Translations under genes and position numbers: made by a program | Shown here: positions 13,595 to 22,996 of the stretch, piece by piece | Layout: each line of letters starts with the position of its first letter | Numbering within the stretch: the stretch's first letter is position 1 | NCBI GenBank assembly: GCA_900555045.1 | Contig: USJW01000053.1 | Location: 1-30,295, forward strand | Origin: an uncultured Clostridium sp. | Lineage (GTDB): Bacteria; Bacillota; Clostridia; Lachnospirales; Lachnospiraceae | Direction: 5' to 3' | DNA length: 30,295 bases | Notes under the pieces: generated by a model | What the model saw: only the letters and a program-made list of their open reading frames with translations | Told to the model about the DNA's origin: nothing | The model's database searches: none

Positions 13595-14446
13595 TTATCC
13601 TTTGATTCCGTCCATGGCAATCCCATCCACCAGATACCGCTGGAAGATGATGAAAAACACAATCACCGGCAGCAGAGAGATCACCGACATGGCGAAAAGA
13701 CCGCCGTAATTGTTGTAGGAGTTGGGGTCCAAGTACATGTTCAGTGCCAGCGGAATGGTGAAGCGCTTGGCGCTATTCATGAAAATCAGGGGCTGGAAGA
13801 AGTCCTGCCAAATCCAATAGAAGGCGAAGATGGAGGAGGTCACGATGGCGGGCTTTACCACCGGAATCAGAATCCGAAACAGGATTCCCAGCCGCCCGCA
13901 GCCGTCGATCTGCGCGGCCTCGTCCAACTCCCTGGGGATTCCCCTGAAAAACTGGATCATCAGGAAGATGAAGAACGCGCCGCCGAATATCCAGGGCAGA
14001 ACCAGCGCAGTGCGCGTATCGATCAACCCCATCTTTTTTAAGATGATATACTGGGGCACCACCATGACCTGGGGCGGGATCATCATCGTCATCATCACGC
14101 AGCCAAACCAAAAGCCGGAGAACCGGAATTTGATCCGGGACAGGGCGTAGGCCGCGAACAGGGAGGTGACCACACAGCCTGCGGTTCCCACCACCGTCAC
14201 GATCAGGGAGTTGAAGAAAAATGTGGAGAACTTCACTCCGCCCACCCCGGCAAAGCCGCTGCGGTAGTTTTCCGCGGCCGCCCACTCCTTGGGGATCAGG
14301 GAGTAGGTGTCGAGAAACATGGTCTGGTTACTCTTAAAGGAGCTGGCCAAAAGCCAAAGTAACGGATAGATCATCAGAAAACCCAGCAGGCACGCGCCCA
14401 CATGGAAGCGGATTGCGCCAAGTCTTCTCTTTTTATGCATTCCCAT
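13595..14446 (-). CDS. CUT1 sugar ABC permease, MalG type (system 1)
   Basis: A roughly 283-residue inner-membrane permease with six predicted membrane segments and the EAA-loop motif EAAQIDGCG that docks the ATPase. It pairs with the MalF-like gene immediately upstream. I choose the ATG at 14446: a TTG at 14449 directly abuts the MalF stop, but the GGAGGAGGG ribosome binding site is better spaced for the ATG. It is last in the operon, followed by a strong terminator. No ATP-binding subunit is encoded nearby; CUT1 systems of Firmicutes commonly share an MsmK-type ATPase encoded elsewhere. Confidence 0.95.
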   Translation of the reverse strand: MGMHKKRRLGAIRFHVGACLLGFLMIYPLLWLLASSFKSNQTMFLDTYSLIPKEWAAAENYRSGFAGVGGVKFSTFFFNSLIVTVVGTAGCVVTSLFAAYALSRIKFRFSGFWFGCVMMTMMIPPQVMVVPQYIILKKMGLIDTRTALVLPWIFGGAFFIFLMIQFFRGIPRELDEAAQIDGCGRLGILFRILIPVVKPAIVTSSIFAFYWIWQDFFQPLIFMNSAKRFTIPLALNMYLDPNSYNNYGGLFAMSVISLLPVIVFFIIFQRYLVDGIAMDGIKG

Positions 14447-14449
14447 CAA

Positions 14450-15361
14450 TCAGCCCTCCTCCGACTCGTAGTAAACCCAGTTTTTCTGGGTCTTAAATAT
14501 GATTACAGTGAACACGGCGATGATCGCCACCAGAATCCATGCCAGCGCGCAGCTGTAGCCCATGTCAAAATAGGTGAACGCCCTGCGGTACAAATACAGC
14601 ACGTAAGACAGGGTGCTGTCCAGGGGGCCTCCGTCAGTGATGACGTAGCTCTCCGTGAACACGCGGAAGCCGTTGATAATCTGAAGGATCAGATTAAAAA
14701 AGATGGTGGGCGTCAGCATGGGCAGTGTGATCTTCACAAAGGTGTAGGCAGGCTTGGCCCCATCCACCATGGCGGACTCGTAGAGCGCGTGGGGAATCTG
14801 CTTAAGCGCGGACAAAAAGATCAGCATGGAGGAGCCAAACTGCCACACGCCCATCAGGATGATCACGCTGAGCGCGGTCTTGGGATTGCCCAGAAGCGAG
14901 GTGGTCTGGTGGATTCCCAGAACATTAAGAAGCGTCATGACCACGCCCTTGTTCCCGAAAATCTGCTTCCACACCACGGACACCGCGATGCTGCCTCCGA
15001 TGATGGACGGCACGTAGTACAGGGTCCGGTACAGCCCCAGGCCTGCATGCTTCTTGTTTAGCAGCATGGCCACGAACAGCGCAAAGGCCAGGCGCAGCGG
15101 CACCAGAATGAGCACGTACAGAAACGTGACCTTTAACGCCTGTATAACGGTCTCATCCTCCGCAAACACCCGCATGTAGTTGGCAAACCCGATGATGGAC
15201 GGCGTGTTTAAAAGGTTAAAGTCCGTGAAGGAATAGTACAGGGAGATGATTGCCGGGATCAGCCACATTCCGATGAACCCCGCCAGCCACGGCGCCAGCA
15301 AAAGGTATCCCACAAGATTGTCCTGCCGCTTGTAGATGGTTTTACTCTTTCTCTGCTTCAT
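14450..15361 (-). CDS. CUT1 sugar ABC permease, MalF type (system 1)
   Basis: A 303-residue permease starting with a short basic cytoplasmic segment, then WLAGFIGMWLIPAIISLYYS as the first membrane helix. The EAA-type loop contains ESAMVDGAK. The ATG has an AAGGAG ribosome binding site 7 nt upstream. It shares its operon with the binding protein (67 nt upstream, hairpin between) and the MalG partner downstream. It is closely similar in layout to the permease at 27890-28792. Confidence 0.95.
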   Translation of the reverse strand: MKQRKSKTIYKRQDNLVGYLLLAPWLAGFIGMWLIPAIISLYYSFTDFNLLNTPSIIGFANYMRVFAEDETVIQALKVTFLYVLILVPLRLAFALFVAMLLNKKHAGLGLYRTLYYVPSIIGGSIAVSVVWKQIFGNKGVVMTLLNVLGIHQTTSLLGNPKTALSVIILMGVWQFGSSMLIFLSALKQIPHALYESAMVDGAKPAYTFVKITLPMLTPTIFFNLILQIINGFRVFTESYVITDGGPLDSTLSYVLYLYRRAFTYFDMGYSCALAWILVAIIAVFTVIIFKTQKNWVYYESEEG

Positions 15362-15381
15362 ATAGACTCCTTTTTCAAATT

Positions 15382-15414
15382 GAGAGGGGTTCCACCCGAC
15401 GTGTCACCCCTCTC
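15382..15414 (-). other. Hairpin between binding-protein and permease genes (system 1)
   Basis: Nine-bp arms GAGAGGGGT/ACCCCTCTC with a 15-nt loop lie in the 67-nt gap between the two genes, with no T-run after it on the minus strand. Such hairpins commonly protect the 3' end of the binding-protein mRNA so that the lipoprotein exceeds the permeases in amount. Confidence 0.7.
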
Positions 15415-15428
15415 GTTTCCGAACATTG

Positions 15429-16799
15429 TCAATTGTTGCGGGCCAGGATTGCGTCTGCATCCTTGCGGAACTTGGCCGCCGCCTCCTCGGGAGTAATCTG
15501 TCCGTAGAACGCGCCGTAGGCCGCATTCTTAAACGCCTCGTTCACCTCGGACATGCCCACGGGATCCGGATCCGGCGTCTCGCCGCAGAGTGCCGCCGCC
15601 TCATCGATTCCCTTAAACATGGCCTGCTGCTGGTCGGAGAGCTTGCCGGAGTTCACCATGTAGTCGCGGATTTCAGACGAAACCGGGGTTCCGCGCTCCG
15701 CCATGATGATATCGTTGGCCTCCTTGGAGTTGATAAACCAGTCGATAAACTCAGCAGCCTCCTTCTTCACCTTCGAAGTCTCCGCGATGGAGAAGAACAT
15801 GCCGGGCTTTAACCACAGTCCCTTGTTGTCGGAGCCCGCAAGCAGCGGAGGGGTCACCATCTTGATCTTATCGTTGACGCCGCTAACCTTGGAGGCATAG
15901 TTGTTCCACTCCACCAGGGTCGCTCCCTCGCCGGTCACCACCGGGCCTGCTTCCTGCCCCAGCGTCTGTATGGATGCGTACTCGTCCGGGTTGGGCACCG
16001 CGCCCTCCTTCATCAGGTCCGCCCACATTTTGATAAAGTCCGCGCAGAGACTGTCGTCCGCATAGCCGATGGACTTCTTATCATCGCTGAACAGATTCTC
16101 GCCGTGCTGTCTCACCCAGTAGTTGAAGAAGTTGGCGTCGTCCACAGGGCCGTTGGCCATGCCGTACTTGCCGGTCTTCTCCTTCACGGTCTTGCACATC
16201 GCCACGAAATCATCCCAGGTCCAGGAGCTGTCGGGAACCGCAACGCCCGCCTCTGCGAACACATCCGGGTTGTAGCCGATGGCCTGGTAGGAGCTGGTGA
16301 GAACGAGTCCGTTCATCTTCCCGTCGATCTTTCCGGAGTCTAAAATATTCGGATCGATGCCTGACACGTCGATGGTGCCGTCGTCGATGTAGGGCTGCAA
16401 ATCCGCCAGGGAATTGTTCTTTGCGTAGGTGGTGATATATAAGTAGTCCATCTGTACGATGTCGGGCATGGCCCCGGACGCCGCCTGGGTGGCCAGCTTG
16501 TCAAAATATCCGTCCCAGCCGGAGGGAACCGCCTCAAACTTCACGTTGGGATGGGCCTGGCTGTAGGTGTCTAACAGCTTCTGAGTGTAATCATGACGGC
16601 TCTGGCCGCCCCACCAGGTAATCTTGATGGTGACCTCCTCGCCCTCCTTGGCTTCCCCCGCCGCGCTCGTCCCCGCCGTCGTTGTGCCAGAAGCCGATGC
16701 AGCCTCCCCGCTGCCCCCGGAACCGCCGCAACCGGCAGTGGATAACACCATCGCTGCGACCATACCCATCGCCGCAAGTTTTTTCAGATTTTTTTTCAT
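15429..16799 (-). CDS. Sugar-binding lipoprotein of CUT1 ABC transporter (system 1)
   Basis: An extracellular solute-binding protein of family 1. The start is placed at 16799 (MKKNLKK...) because an AAGGAG site lies 10 nt upstream; the longer frame from 16823 would overlap that site. The signal peptide ends in the lipobox LSTAGC with Cys24 as the lipid anchor, followed by a Ser/Gly/Ala-rich linker. The mature part opens with ITWWGGQSRHDYTQKLLDTY and has a YFDKLATQAASG block also present in the binding protein at 28854-30239, so the two are paralogues. Its neighbours, a GH115-like enzyme and a two-component system, suggest an acidic xylo-oligosaccharide ligand; that is inference. Confidence 0.94.
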   Translation of the reverse strand: MKKNLKKLAAMGMVAAMVLSTAGCGGSGGSGEAASASGTTTAGTSAAGEAKEGEEVTIKITWWGGQSRHDYTQKLLDTYSQAHPNVKFEAVPSGWDGYFDKLATQAASGAMPDIVQMDYLYITTYAKNNSLADLQPYIDDGTIDVSGIDPNILDSGKIDGKMNGLVLTSSYQAIGYNPDVFAEAGVAVPDSSWTWDDFVAMCKTVKEKTGKYGMANGPVDDANFFNYWVRQHGENLFSDDKKSIGYADDSLCADFIKMWADLMKEGAVPNPDEYASIQTLGQEAGPVVTGEGATLVEWNNYASKVSGVNDKIKMVTPPLLAGSDNKGLWLKPGMFFSIAETSKVKKEAAEFIDWFINSKEANDIIMAERGTPVSSEIRDYMVNSGKLSDQQQAMFKGIDEAAALCGETPDPDPVGMSEVNEAFKNAAYGAFYGQITPEEAAAKFRKDADAILARNN

Positions 16800-16858
16800 A
16801 ATCAGCACGCTCCTTCTCTCCATTTTCTGTATCTGCGTTTCTCTTGCCTGATGACATC

Positions 16859-16864
16859 ATTATA
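16859..16864 (-). promoter_or_regulatory. -10 element of the system 1 ABC operon
   Basis: A perfect TATAAT lies 60 bp upstream of the binding-protein start. The hexamer 17 bp further up is TTCAGT, a weak -35 box. That is typical of promoters needing an AraC-type activator such as the response regulator encoded just upstream. The gap between that regulator and the binding protein is 118 bp. Confidence 0.55.
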
Positions 16865-16917
16865 CGTTTTTTGGCATGCGGACTGAATGGAATAATCGCA
16901 GTTCCTGTCTGAAAAAA

Positions 16918-18432
16918 TCACACTTGTGCGCCGCCCTCCGCCCGGACCGTCTCCCGGTACTCGGACGGGGACATGCCGGTCTCCTTCTTGAATACCCTGG
17001 CAAAATACTGCCCGTCCGGCGGATACCCCACCAGCTCGGACAGCTGTGTCACCTTGATGTCCGGGTAGTAGGCGAGCACCCGCTTCGCCAGGGACATGCG
17101 CAGCTTTGCCAGGTACGCAGAGTACTTTTCCCCTGTATATTTATAGAAAAACCGTCCCAGGTAATTCTCGTTCATGTAGAGAATCTCCTTCGCCAGATAC
17201 TGGATGGTCAGCTCCGGATTGCGGATGTTTTTGTAGACGGCGAACAGAATCTGTTTCATGCGCTGGCTGTCATGGTCCTCCCGCATAGTCACCTTCTGGC
17301 GCTTTGCGCAGATCTCCACCACCGACTCCACCAGCGCCCACATCTCCTCCGCCTTAAACGCCGGCTCCTCAACGCCGTAGAGCACACGGCACATCAGGCC
17401 ATAAGCCTGGGCCATCTGCGGGATCGCGCAGCCGTGAATCTCCATCTTCACGCCGGCCGCATAAATCTCAAAGAGCAGCGTCTGAAAGTCCTCCGCCTCC
17501 CGGATCCTACGGTAGTCGATCATGGCCGCAAAATCCCCGGTGCCGGACCGGAAAAACTCCCGGCTTAAGAATTCCTGGTGCTCCTCCAGCTCCCCCATAT
17601 GGTAGAGCTCTGCGATCTGGCAGTACAGCTCGTAGGCCTGCTCCAGCCTGCCGCTGCCGCTGACCGCGGAGCGCAGCCCGGCCTTTCTGAACTTGCAAAA
17701 CTCCCGGTGCAGCTTTAACACGATGGGGCGCACATTCTCCCGCATCCCGGCGGGCAGAAGAAACACCAGCTGCCGCTCCAGGTCCGCCTTCATCACAATA
17801 TTTTCCTCTCCCACCAGCTCCGTCAGAATATTGCCGACCACAAATTGGTCCATCTGGTCAAAGCCGTCGGCGCTCTGCACGGCCAGCAGGATGAACTCGT
17901 TCCTGGCGTCCCCTAAAAAACGCTTTAAAAGCAGCTCATCGGAGTGTGACAGCTCCCGCTTCATAATCAGCTCCCGCAGAATCTGCTCCTTCGCGTAGGG
18001 CACCAGGCGCCTCATCGTGTGGTGGTATTCCCGTTCGGTCTGCTGCCTGGCGTTCTGCCGCTCAAGCTCCTCCTTCACCTTCTTTAGCACCTCCACGATC
18101 TGGGGCTCATCACAGGGCTTTAAGATGTAGTGCCGGATTCCAAGCTCCATGGCCTGGCTGGTGTACTCGAACTCCCCGTAGCCGGAGAGCACCACAAAGA
18201 CCGTGTTCGGGCTGATCTTCTGGGCCTCCCGGATCAGCTCGATCCCGTTCATCACCGGCATCTTGATGTCCGTGATCACCACGTCCGGCCGATGCATCCG
18301 GATCTTCTCCAAGCCCTCCACACCGTTCCACGCCATGTCCGCCAACTCCATGTCCACCTGCTCCCAGGGGATGATAGCCGCCATGGCCTCCCGCTCGATA
18401 TCCTCGTCGTCCACAAAAATCACTCTATACAT
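16918..18432 (-). CDS. YesN-type response regulator (REC + AraC HTH)
   Basis: About 504 residues. The N-terminal receiver domain begins YRVIFVDDED with the acidic pocket and has the phosphoacceptor Asp in VVITDIKMPVMNG. After a long linker domain (about 130-390), the C-terminus carries two AraC helix-turn-helix units (LAKEILYMNENYLGRFFYKY and LSELVGYPPDGQYFARVFKK). The ATG at 18432 overlaps the kinase stop by 8 nt (ATGTATAG) and has a GGAGGGGGA ribosome binding site; the in-frame TTG at 18450 is less likely. It should activate the adjacent ABC operon, and possibly the GH115 gene, in response to an extracellular sugar sensed by the kinase. Confidence 0.94.
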   Translation of the reverse strand: MYRVIFVDDEDIEREAMAAIIPWEQVDMELADMAWNGVEGLEKIRMHRPDVVITDIKMPVMNGIELIREAQKISPNTVFVVLSGYGEFEYTSQAMELGIRHYILKPCDEPQIVEVLKKVKEELERQNARQQTEREYHHTMRRLVPYAKEQILRELIMKRELSHSDELLLKRFLGDARNEFILLAVQSADGFDQMDQFVVGNILTELVGEENIVMKADLERQLVFLLPAGMRENVRPIVLKLHREFCKFRKAGLRSAVSGSGRLEQAYELYCQIAELYHMGELEEHQEFLSREFFRSGTGDFAAMIDYRRIREAEDFQTLLFEIYAAGVKMEIHGCAIPQMAQAYGLMCRVLYGVEEPAFKAEEMWALVESVVEICAKRQKVTMREDHDSQRMKQILFAVYKNIRNPELTIQYLAKEILYMNENYLGRFFYKYTGEKYSAYLAKLRMSLAKRVLAYYPDIKVTQLSELVGYPPDGQYFARVFKKETGMSPSEYRETVRAEGGAQV

Positions 18433-20185
18433 CCAGCTCCCCCTCCGCAATCTTCGGTATCACAATGCGCACGGACGTGCCCTGCCCGCAGGCGCTGTCA
18501 ATCTCAAAGGTCAGTTTCTCCTCGTAAGCCATCTTCAGGCGCTCGTAGATATTTTTAAGGCCGATGCCGTGGCCCGACGGCTTCACCGTGAAGGTGCGCA
18601 CCGCCTCAAGCTCCTCCTGTGTCATACCCGGACCCGTGTCGGACACCTGAATCCAAATGTCGTCCTCCCGCTCCCGCACTGTCACGGAGATGGTGCAGGG
18701 CGTCAGCATCTTCTCTACGCCGTAGTAGATGGCATTCTCCACAAGTGGCTGCAAGGTCATGTGCGGGATCAGATAATCCCCCTCCACCGCCTCCTCCAAA
18801 AGAAAGCAGATTCGCTTCTGGTAGCGGTACTGCTGGATAACCATGTACTTGCGCAGCATGGCCACCTCCTCCCGGACTGTAAAATACTGCTTTTTGCTGA
18901 GCGCGGCCCGCAGAATCTCCCCCAGGGCGATGGTCATCTCCGCCGCCTCGTCGTTGCGCTTGGCGCGGATCATCCAGTGCAGGCTGTTTAAGGTGTTGTA
19001 GAGAAAATGTGGGTTGATCTGCGCCTGGAGCATCTTATATTTGGTGTCCCGCAGCAAAAGCTGCTTCTCGTAATTCTCGTAGATCAGGCGGTCGATCTTG
19101 TCCAGCATAGTCTTAAACTCCTGGGTCAGGAGTCCCGTCTCATCGGTCCGCGCCTCGGTCCCCAAGTACTCTCTGGCCTTCTTGAAATCACCGCCCTCCA
19201 CAATCTGCATACTCTGCGTCAGCTGCTCGAGGGGCTTTACCACCATGTGGGCCGTCTTCTTTAAGACCAGGGCCGCCGCCGCAAACAGCACAAGGAACAC
19301 ACCCACCACCGTGTAGCGGATCTGCTGGTTCTGACCGTAAATCTCCGAGTAGGGGAACATGTTCACGTAGGTCCAGCCGGTCTTTGAAGACGTCAGGTGG
19401 CAGATAAAATACCGCTGCCCCTGGTGCTTGACAATCTTGTAGCCCTTGTCCGTGTCGAAGTGCAGCAGCTCGTCCGGGATCTGCCGCTCTGCGTTCTCAT
19501 AGATGATCCCGCCGTCGTAGTACACGCACAAATCCGAGCTGGGCGCCTCCAGCTGCTTTATATTTTTGTCGATCATGCCCGCCACATCGCTGGTGATCAT
19601 TAAACTCCCAAGGTACTGGAGGCTGGAATCGATGTGCTTTCGGATGTCGCGGCCGGACAGCAGGTACGGGTACTCCCGGGTGGGTGGCTGCACCACATAG
19701 GCGCCCTTGGCCAGATGAAACCGCTCCAGCATGTCCTCGTACTGCTCCTTATCGATGGTGCCCTTGGAGGTTCCTACCAAAAACTGGGTGTTCTCCCCGT
19801 CGGTATAGGACAGATTCAGAATGATATCGGAGTTTGTCAGCTCATTCTCCATGAGCATCCGCAAGCGGTAGGTCTCGTAGGCGTACTCCGCGGTGAAGTG
19901 CTTCATCTCCTTCAGAGCGCTGAGCTGCTCCTGAATCTTCGTGTCGATGGCGATGTAGTAGGACAGGTTTTCCACCTCGTCCAGCTGCTCGTTCACCTGC
20001 TGTGTAAAAAAGTCCAGCTCCTGGAGGGACTTTTCATACAGCTTGTTGTCGTAGATATTGAAGCTGACCCGCAGGGCGGTCAGGCACAGCAGAAGGCAGG
20101 TTCCAAGCAGGACCAGGTAGATTAAAAGCATCTTCTGGGCCAGCTTGAGATTTTGATAGCGCTGCTTCCATTCCGCAGGTTTCAT
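18425..20185 (-). CDS. YesM-type sensor histidine kinase
   Basis: About 586 residues. The layout is an N-terminal membrane helix (MLLIYLVLLGTCLLLCL), a large extracytoplasmic sensing region, a second membrane helix (VVGVFLVLFAAAALVL), a HAMP-like linker, the His_kinase domain with phosphoacceptor His in QAQINPHFLYNTLNSLHWM, and an HATPase domain (N-box LVENAIYYG, G-boxes DTGPGM and HGIGLKNI). The start at 20185 is favoured by a GAGGAGGAGAG ribosome binding site; the frame is open to 20233 but without a good site there. It forms a translationally coupled pair with the response regulator. The Cache-like sensing region should report a carbohydrate at the cell surface, as in other YesM systems. 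Confidence 0.94.
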   Translation of the reverse strand: MKPAEWKQRYQNLKLAQKMLLIYLVLLGTCLLLCLTALRVSFNIYDNKLYEKSLQELDFFTQQVNEQLDEVENLSYYIAIDTKIQEQLSALKEMKHFTAEYAYETYRLRMLMENELTNSDIILNLSYTDGENTQFLVGTSKGTIDKEQYEDMLERFHLAKGAYVVQPPTREYPYLLSGRDIRKHIDSSLQYLGSLMITSDVAGMIDKNIKQLEAPSSDLCVYYDGGIIYENAERQIPDELLHFDTDKGYKIVKHQGQRYFICHLTSSKTGWTYVNMFPYSEIYGQNQQIRYTVVGVFLVLFAAAALVLKKTAHMVVKPLEQLTQSMQIVEGGDFKKAREYLGTEARTDETGLLTQEFKTMLDKIDRLIYENYEKQLLLRDTKYKMLQAQINPHFLYNTLNSLHWMIRAKRNDEAAEMTIALGEILRAALSKKQYFTVREEVAMLRKYMVIQQYRYQKRICFLLEEAVEGDYLIPHMTLQPLVENAIYYGVEKMLTPCTISVTVREREDDIWIQVSDTGPGMTQEELEAVRTFTVKPSGHGIGLKNIYERLKMAYEEKLTFEIDSACGQGTSVRIVIPKIAEGELDV

Positions 20186-20287
20186 AGGGACACTCTCCTC
20201 CTCACGATCCATTTTCTGCAAGTATTTTACCATATTTAATCAGGGAGCGGCACAAAAAGTGCGGCGTTCTTCCATCGCAGTCAACCC

Positions 20288-20315
20288 AAAAAACGCCCGT
20301 TTTTCCGCCGGGCGT
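20288..20315 (-). terminator. Intrinsic terminator after the GH115-like gene
   Basis: Arms ACGCCCG/CGGGCGT with a 9-nt loop are followed on the minus strand by TTTTTTGGG. It starts about 30 bp after the GH115 stop and separates that gene from the two-component pair, which must have its own promoter in the remaining roughly 100 bp; none was obvious there. Confidence 0.9.
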
Positions 20316-20345
20316 ATTTTTGTCGTGTATTCTCACAGTGAATCC

Positions 20346-22424
20346 TCATTCCCCGAAGCCGCCGTGCTCCTTCATAGCTGCGTACAGCGCCTCGTCCGTC
20401 ATGTGGTTCTCCAGGTTGGTGATCAGAACCACGCGCCGGTCCTTTGGCGGGTAGATTACCTCCCGCTGCCAGTTGTAGAAGTAGGGCCCGTCGCCCAGAA
20501 TCCGCACGTACGACATGACTCTGCGCAACAGGTACGCGGTCTCCTTCACATCGGTCAGGCACTCGTTCCGGTAAAAGCCGGCCCACTTGCCGTGGGAGCA
20601 GTCGTCCATGGCCTCCACCGCCCTCTGGTACCAGTCCGCCGACTGCCCCAGCAGATAAAACGACTTCATGTACGCGCCCTCCTCATAGGCAGAAAACGCT
20701 TGCCCGAACCGGATCGCCCCTTTGAGACAGTCCCGGTGGATCTGAACCTGAAGCAAAAGTGAGTCGCGCCATAAGCGCTCCGTGCCCGCCAGCCGATTCA
20801 GCGCGTCCGCCAGGGCGGTGCAGCGGCTAAACAGCTGGTCAAAGTCCTTTTCCTTGTCCTCCAGAAGCGCGCTGTACCACTGCACCTGCCCGCTCAAGGT
20901 CTTTTCCCGGACGCACCAGAACAGATTCCCGCAGGGCGCATGCCCACCGTCCCCCACCCAGCAGCAGGCCAGCTCCCGGGTCACATAATTGTAGAACTGC
21001 TCACCAGCGCGCTCATCCTCGCGGGGGCCGAAGGGAACCATGGCCCGATGGTAGGCCCGAATGCATTCCGCCATCTCCTCCGCCAGCAGCTCATCGCCCG
21101 CGCAGGCAGGGTAATAGGCGGCCAGATACCCTTTTCTGTGCTCCTTTGCCGTCCCTGACGTGCCATTCCAAAGGCCCGCCACAAAATCCAGGGGATACAC
21201 GTGGGGTTTTATGTTGGAGCAGTTGATCAGCCACAGGCTGCGGATGCCGCGGATGTACGCGGTTCCCAGCTCCCGCTCCACAAACTCCATGGAGTTGGGG
21301 AGCATGGTGATATGGTTTGCCGCCTGCAGGTCGTAGAAGGACACGTGGTAATAGGTCCCATGCCGCCTGCTGGCGTGCTCCGTATCCGGGAGCGAGGGAA
21401 CCCTGGGATTGTGGTTTCCCTGCCGCCTGGACACCATCTTTCCGTAGCCGTTATCCGCCCAGATCATGATCACATCCTCCGGGAGACGCAGCAGCCCCTC
21501 ACGGTAGAGCTCCATGGCCTCGCCGTAGAGGTTGGTGCAGAACACCGGCGACTCCACATGCCGCCGCACCAGGGCGCACTGTTTTTCCAGAATATGGCTG
21601 ATCAGCTCCCCGCGCTTTGCGGGCGTGTCGAAGGCAGCGTCCTGTTCCCAAAAGGGCACGTCCCCCTGGCCCCGAAAGCCGATGTTCCAGATCACCTTCT
21701 CATCCTTATGGCGCAGGACAGCCTCCTTCCAGAGGCCTTCGAACAGCTGGGGATACTGGCTGTAGGAGGGCGTCAGGTCCGGGTATGCCCGGGCAAACAT
21801 CTCCGCTCCCAGCGGCTCCGCGTGGTGCTGGGTAATCCACAGCCCCATGTCCGCCGCCAGCCGTCCGTACCGCCTGGCGTTCTTGTCCGTGCCCGGGATC
21901 ACCAGGTTGCCGCCGCATCGAAGAAGCGCCTCGAAGGCCATCTCCCAGGGGTATTCGCTGCTCACCCCGGCATCCCAGCTGCTGATTAACACCTCGTCGT
22001 TGATGAACCAACCGCGGTATTGCACCGGGCGTGGGGACGGCTCGTAGACGCCCTCCGGGATGCGGATCTCTGCCTTTTTGGTGATCTCCTGATCGTTCCA
22101 GAACCAAAAGGGAAGAATTCCAAGACACTGCTGACTGAGCCAGCAGAAAGCGTAGATAATCCCCAGATCATCGGAGGATTCGATGGTCATGGTGCGGGGG
22201 GATTCCACGAGGATGCGGTAGTGCTCGGGTGGAAGGGGCTGGCGACGGAGATAAATTTGGCAGGCTGGTGAGACATATTCCGCCTGACCGGCCTGCGGTG
22301 TCTTCTCCTGCGCGGCCGCCATATTTAAATCGCGGTGAAACCGCTTTAAGGCGCGTCTCACCGGTTCTCCGGAAAACTCTTCGCTTACAATCTCCAAACC
22401 AGGATACAGCCTAAATCCGCTCAT
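20346..22424 (-). CDS. GH115-like alpha-glucuronidase, cytoplasmic
   Basis: About 692 residues resembling glycoside hydrolase family 115, enzymes that remove (methyl)glucuronic acid from xylan. The conserved RGWFINDE segment lies near residues 135-142. Family-like blocks ADNGYGK, HVSFYDLQAANHI and WLINCSNIKPH follow. The start at 22424 (MSGFRLYPG) has an AAAGGAG ribosome binding site; the frame is open 15 codons further without one. No signal peptide is visible, so the enzyme acts inside the cell on imported oligosaccharides. Characterised GH115 enzymes are about 800-1000 residues; this one is short and probably lacks the C-terminal beta-sandwich domain. The gene has its own promoter and terminator but sits beside the two-component and ABC genes of the same likely pathway. 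Confidence 0.85.
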   Translation of the reverse strand: MSGFRLYPGLEIVSEEFSGEPVRRALKRFHRDLNMAAAQEKTPQAGQAEYVSPACQIYLRRQPLPPEHYRILVESPRTMTIESSDDLGIIYAFCWLSQQCLGILPFWFWNDQEITKKAEIRIPEGVYEPSPRPVQYRGWFINDEVLISSWDAGVSSEYPWEMAFEALLRCGGNLVIPGTDKNARRYGRLAADMGLWITQHHAEPLGAEMFARAYPDLTPSYSQYPQLFEGLWKEAVLRHKDEKVIWNIGFRGQGDVPFWEQDAAFDTPAKRGELISHILEKQCALVRRHVESPVFCTNLYGEAMELYREGLLRLPEDVIMIWADNGYGKMVSRRQGNHNPRVPSLPDTEHASRRHGTYYHVSFYDLQAANHITMLPNSMEFVERELGTAYIRGIRSLWLINCSNIKPHVYPLDFVAGLWNGTSGTAKEHRKGYLAAYYPACAGDELLAEEMAECIRAYHRAMVPFGPREDERAGEQFYNYVTRELACCWVGDGGHAPCGNLFWCVREKTLSGQVQWYSALLEDKEKDFDQLFSRCTALADALNRLAGTERLWRDSLLLQVQIHRDCLKGAIRFGQAFSAYEEGAYMKSFYLLGQSADWYQRAVEAMDDCSHGKWAGFYRNECLTDVKETAYLLRRVMSYVRILGDGPYFYNWQREVIYPPKDRRVVLITNLENHMTDEALYAAMKEHGGFGE

Positions 22425-22467
22425 GGTCTCGCTCCTTTTAGGGGTCTTTGTATCATCACATAAGCCC

Positions 22468-22496
22468 ATTATAGCGAAATACGGAGTGGATATGAA
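22468..22496 (-). promoter_or_regulatory. Promoter of the GH115-like gene
   Basis: TTCATA (22491-22496) and TATAAT (22468-22473) are spaced 17 bp apart, with a predicted start near 22461 and a leader of about 37 nt. The imperfect -35 box leaves room for activator control. Confidence 0.65.
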
Positions 22497-22531
22497 TGAA
22501 AAAAAATGATTTGAGGTATGAAAAAAACAGA

Positions 22532-22996
22532 CTATTTGTGGTTGACCGCCCTATCCCTATGTGCCTCAATCAACCTCAAAAGCCCCTCCCCAAACCTCCT
22601 GTCATCCTCCTCGGTCCGCTTCGCCGGCCCTTTCATGTGGTGCTTTCCGCTCCCCATGCGGGCTTTCTTGGCCAGGTGGCGCTCCATCAGCAGCTGGTCG
22701 ATATTCTCGTCTGTGTACTGCTTCCCGCTCTGGTGGATGGCGTAGGCGCCCTTGCCCAGCGCCATGGCCGCCACGCCGTAGTCCTGGGTCACCACGATAT
22801 CCCCCTTTGCGCACAGGTTCACCAGCGCAAAGTCCACCGCGTCCGCGCCGGCGCCCACAGTCCGCACCTCGCTGTAATCGGACCGCAGGACGTGGTTGGT
22901 GTCGCAGAGCAGGATCACCGGTATTTTGTACTGCCTGGCCACCTGCTCCGTGATTCTCACCACCGGGCACGCGTCGGCGTCAACCAATATCTTCAT
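22532..22996 (-). CDS. YaiI/YqxD family protein (DUF188)
   Basis: A 154-residue protein with the hallmark N-terminus MKILVDADACPV and the later block VTQDYGVAAMALGKG, both typical of the YaiI/YqxD family. The acidic residues resemble a PIN-like nuclease fold, but the cellular role of the family is not established. A GGGGGAAG ribosome binding site precedes the ATG. It is a housekeeping-type gene without an evident link to the sugar genes on either side. A GC-rich hairpin (GGCTGCC/GGCAGCC, 23014-23031) lies just upstream of its ribosome binding site. Confidence 0.93.
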   Translation of the reverse strand: MKILVDADACPVVRITEQVARQYKIPVILLCDTNHVLRSDYSEVRTVGAGADAVDFALVNLCAKGDIVVTQDYGVAAMALGKGAYAIHQSGKQYTDENIDQLLMERHLAKKARMGSGKHHMKGPAKRTEEDDRRFGEGLLRLIEAHRDRAVNHK

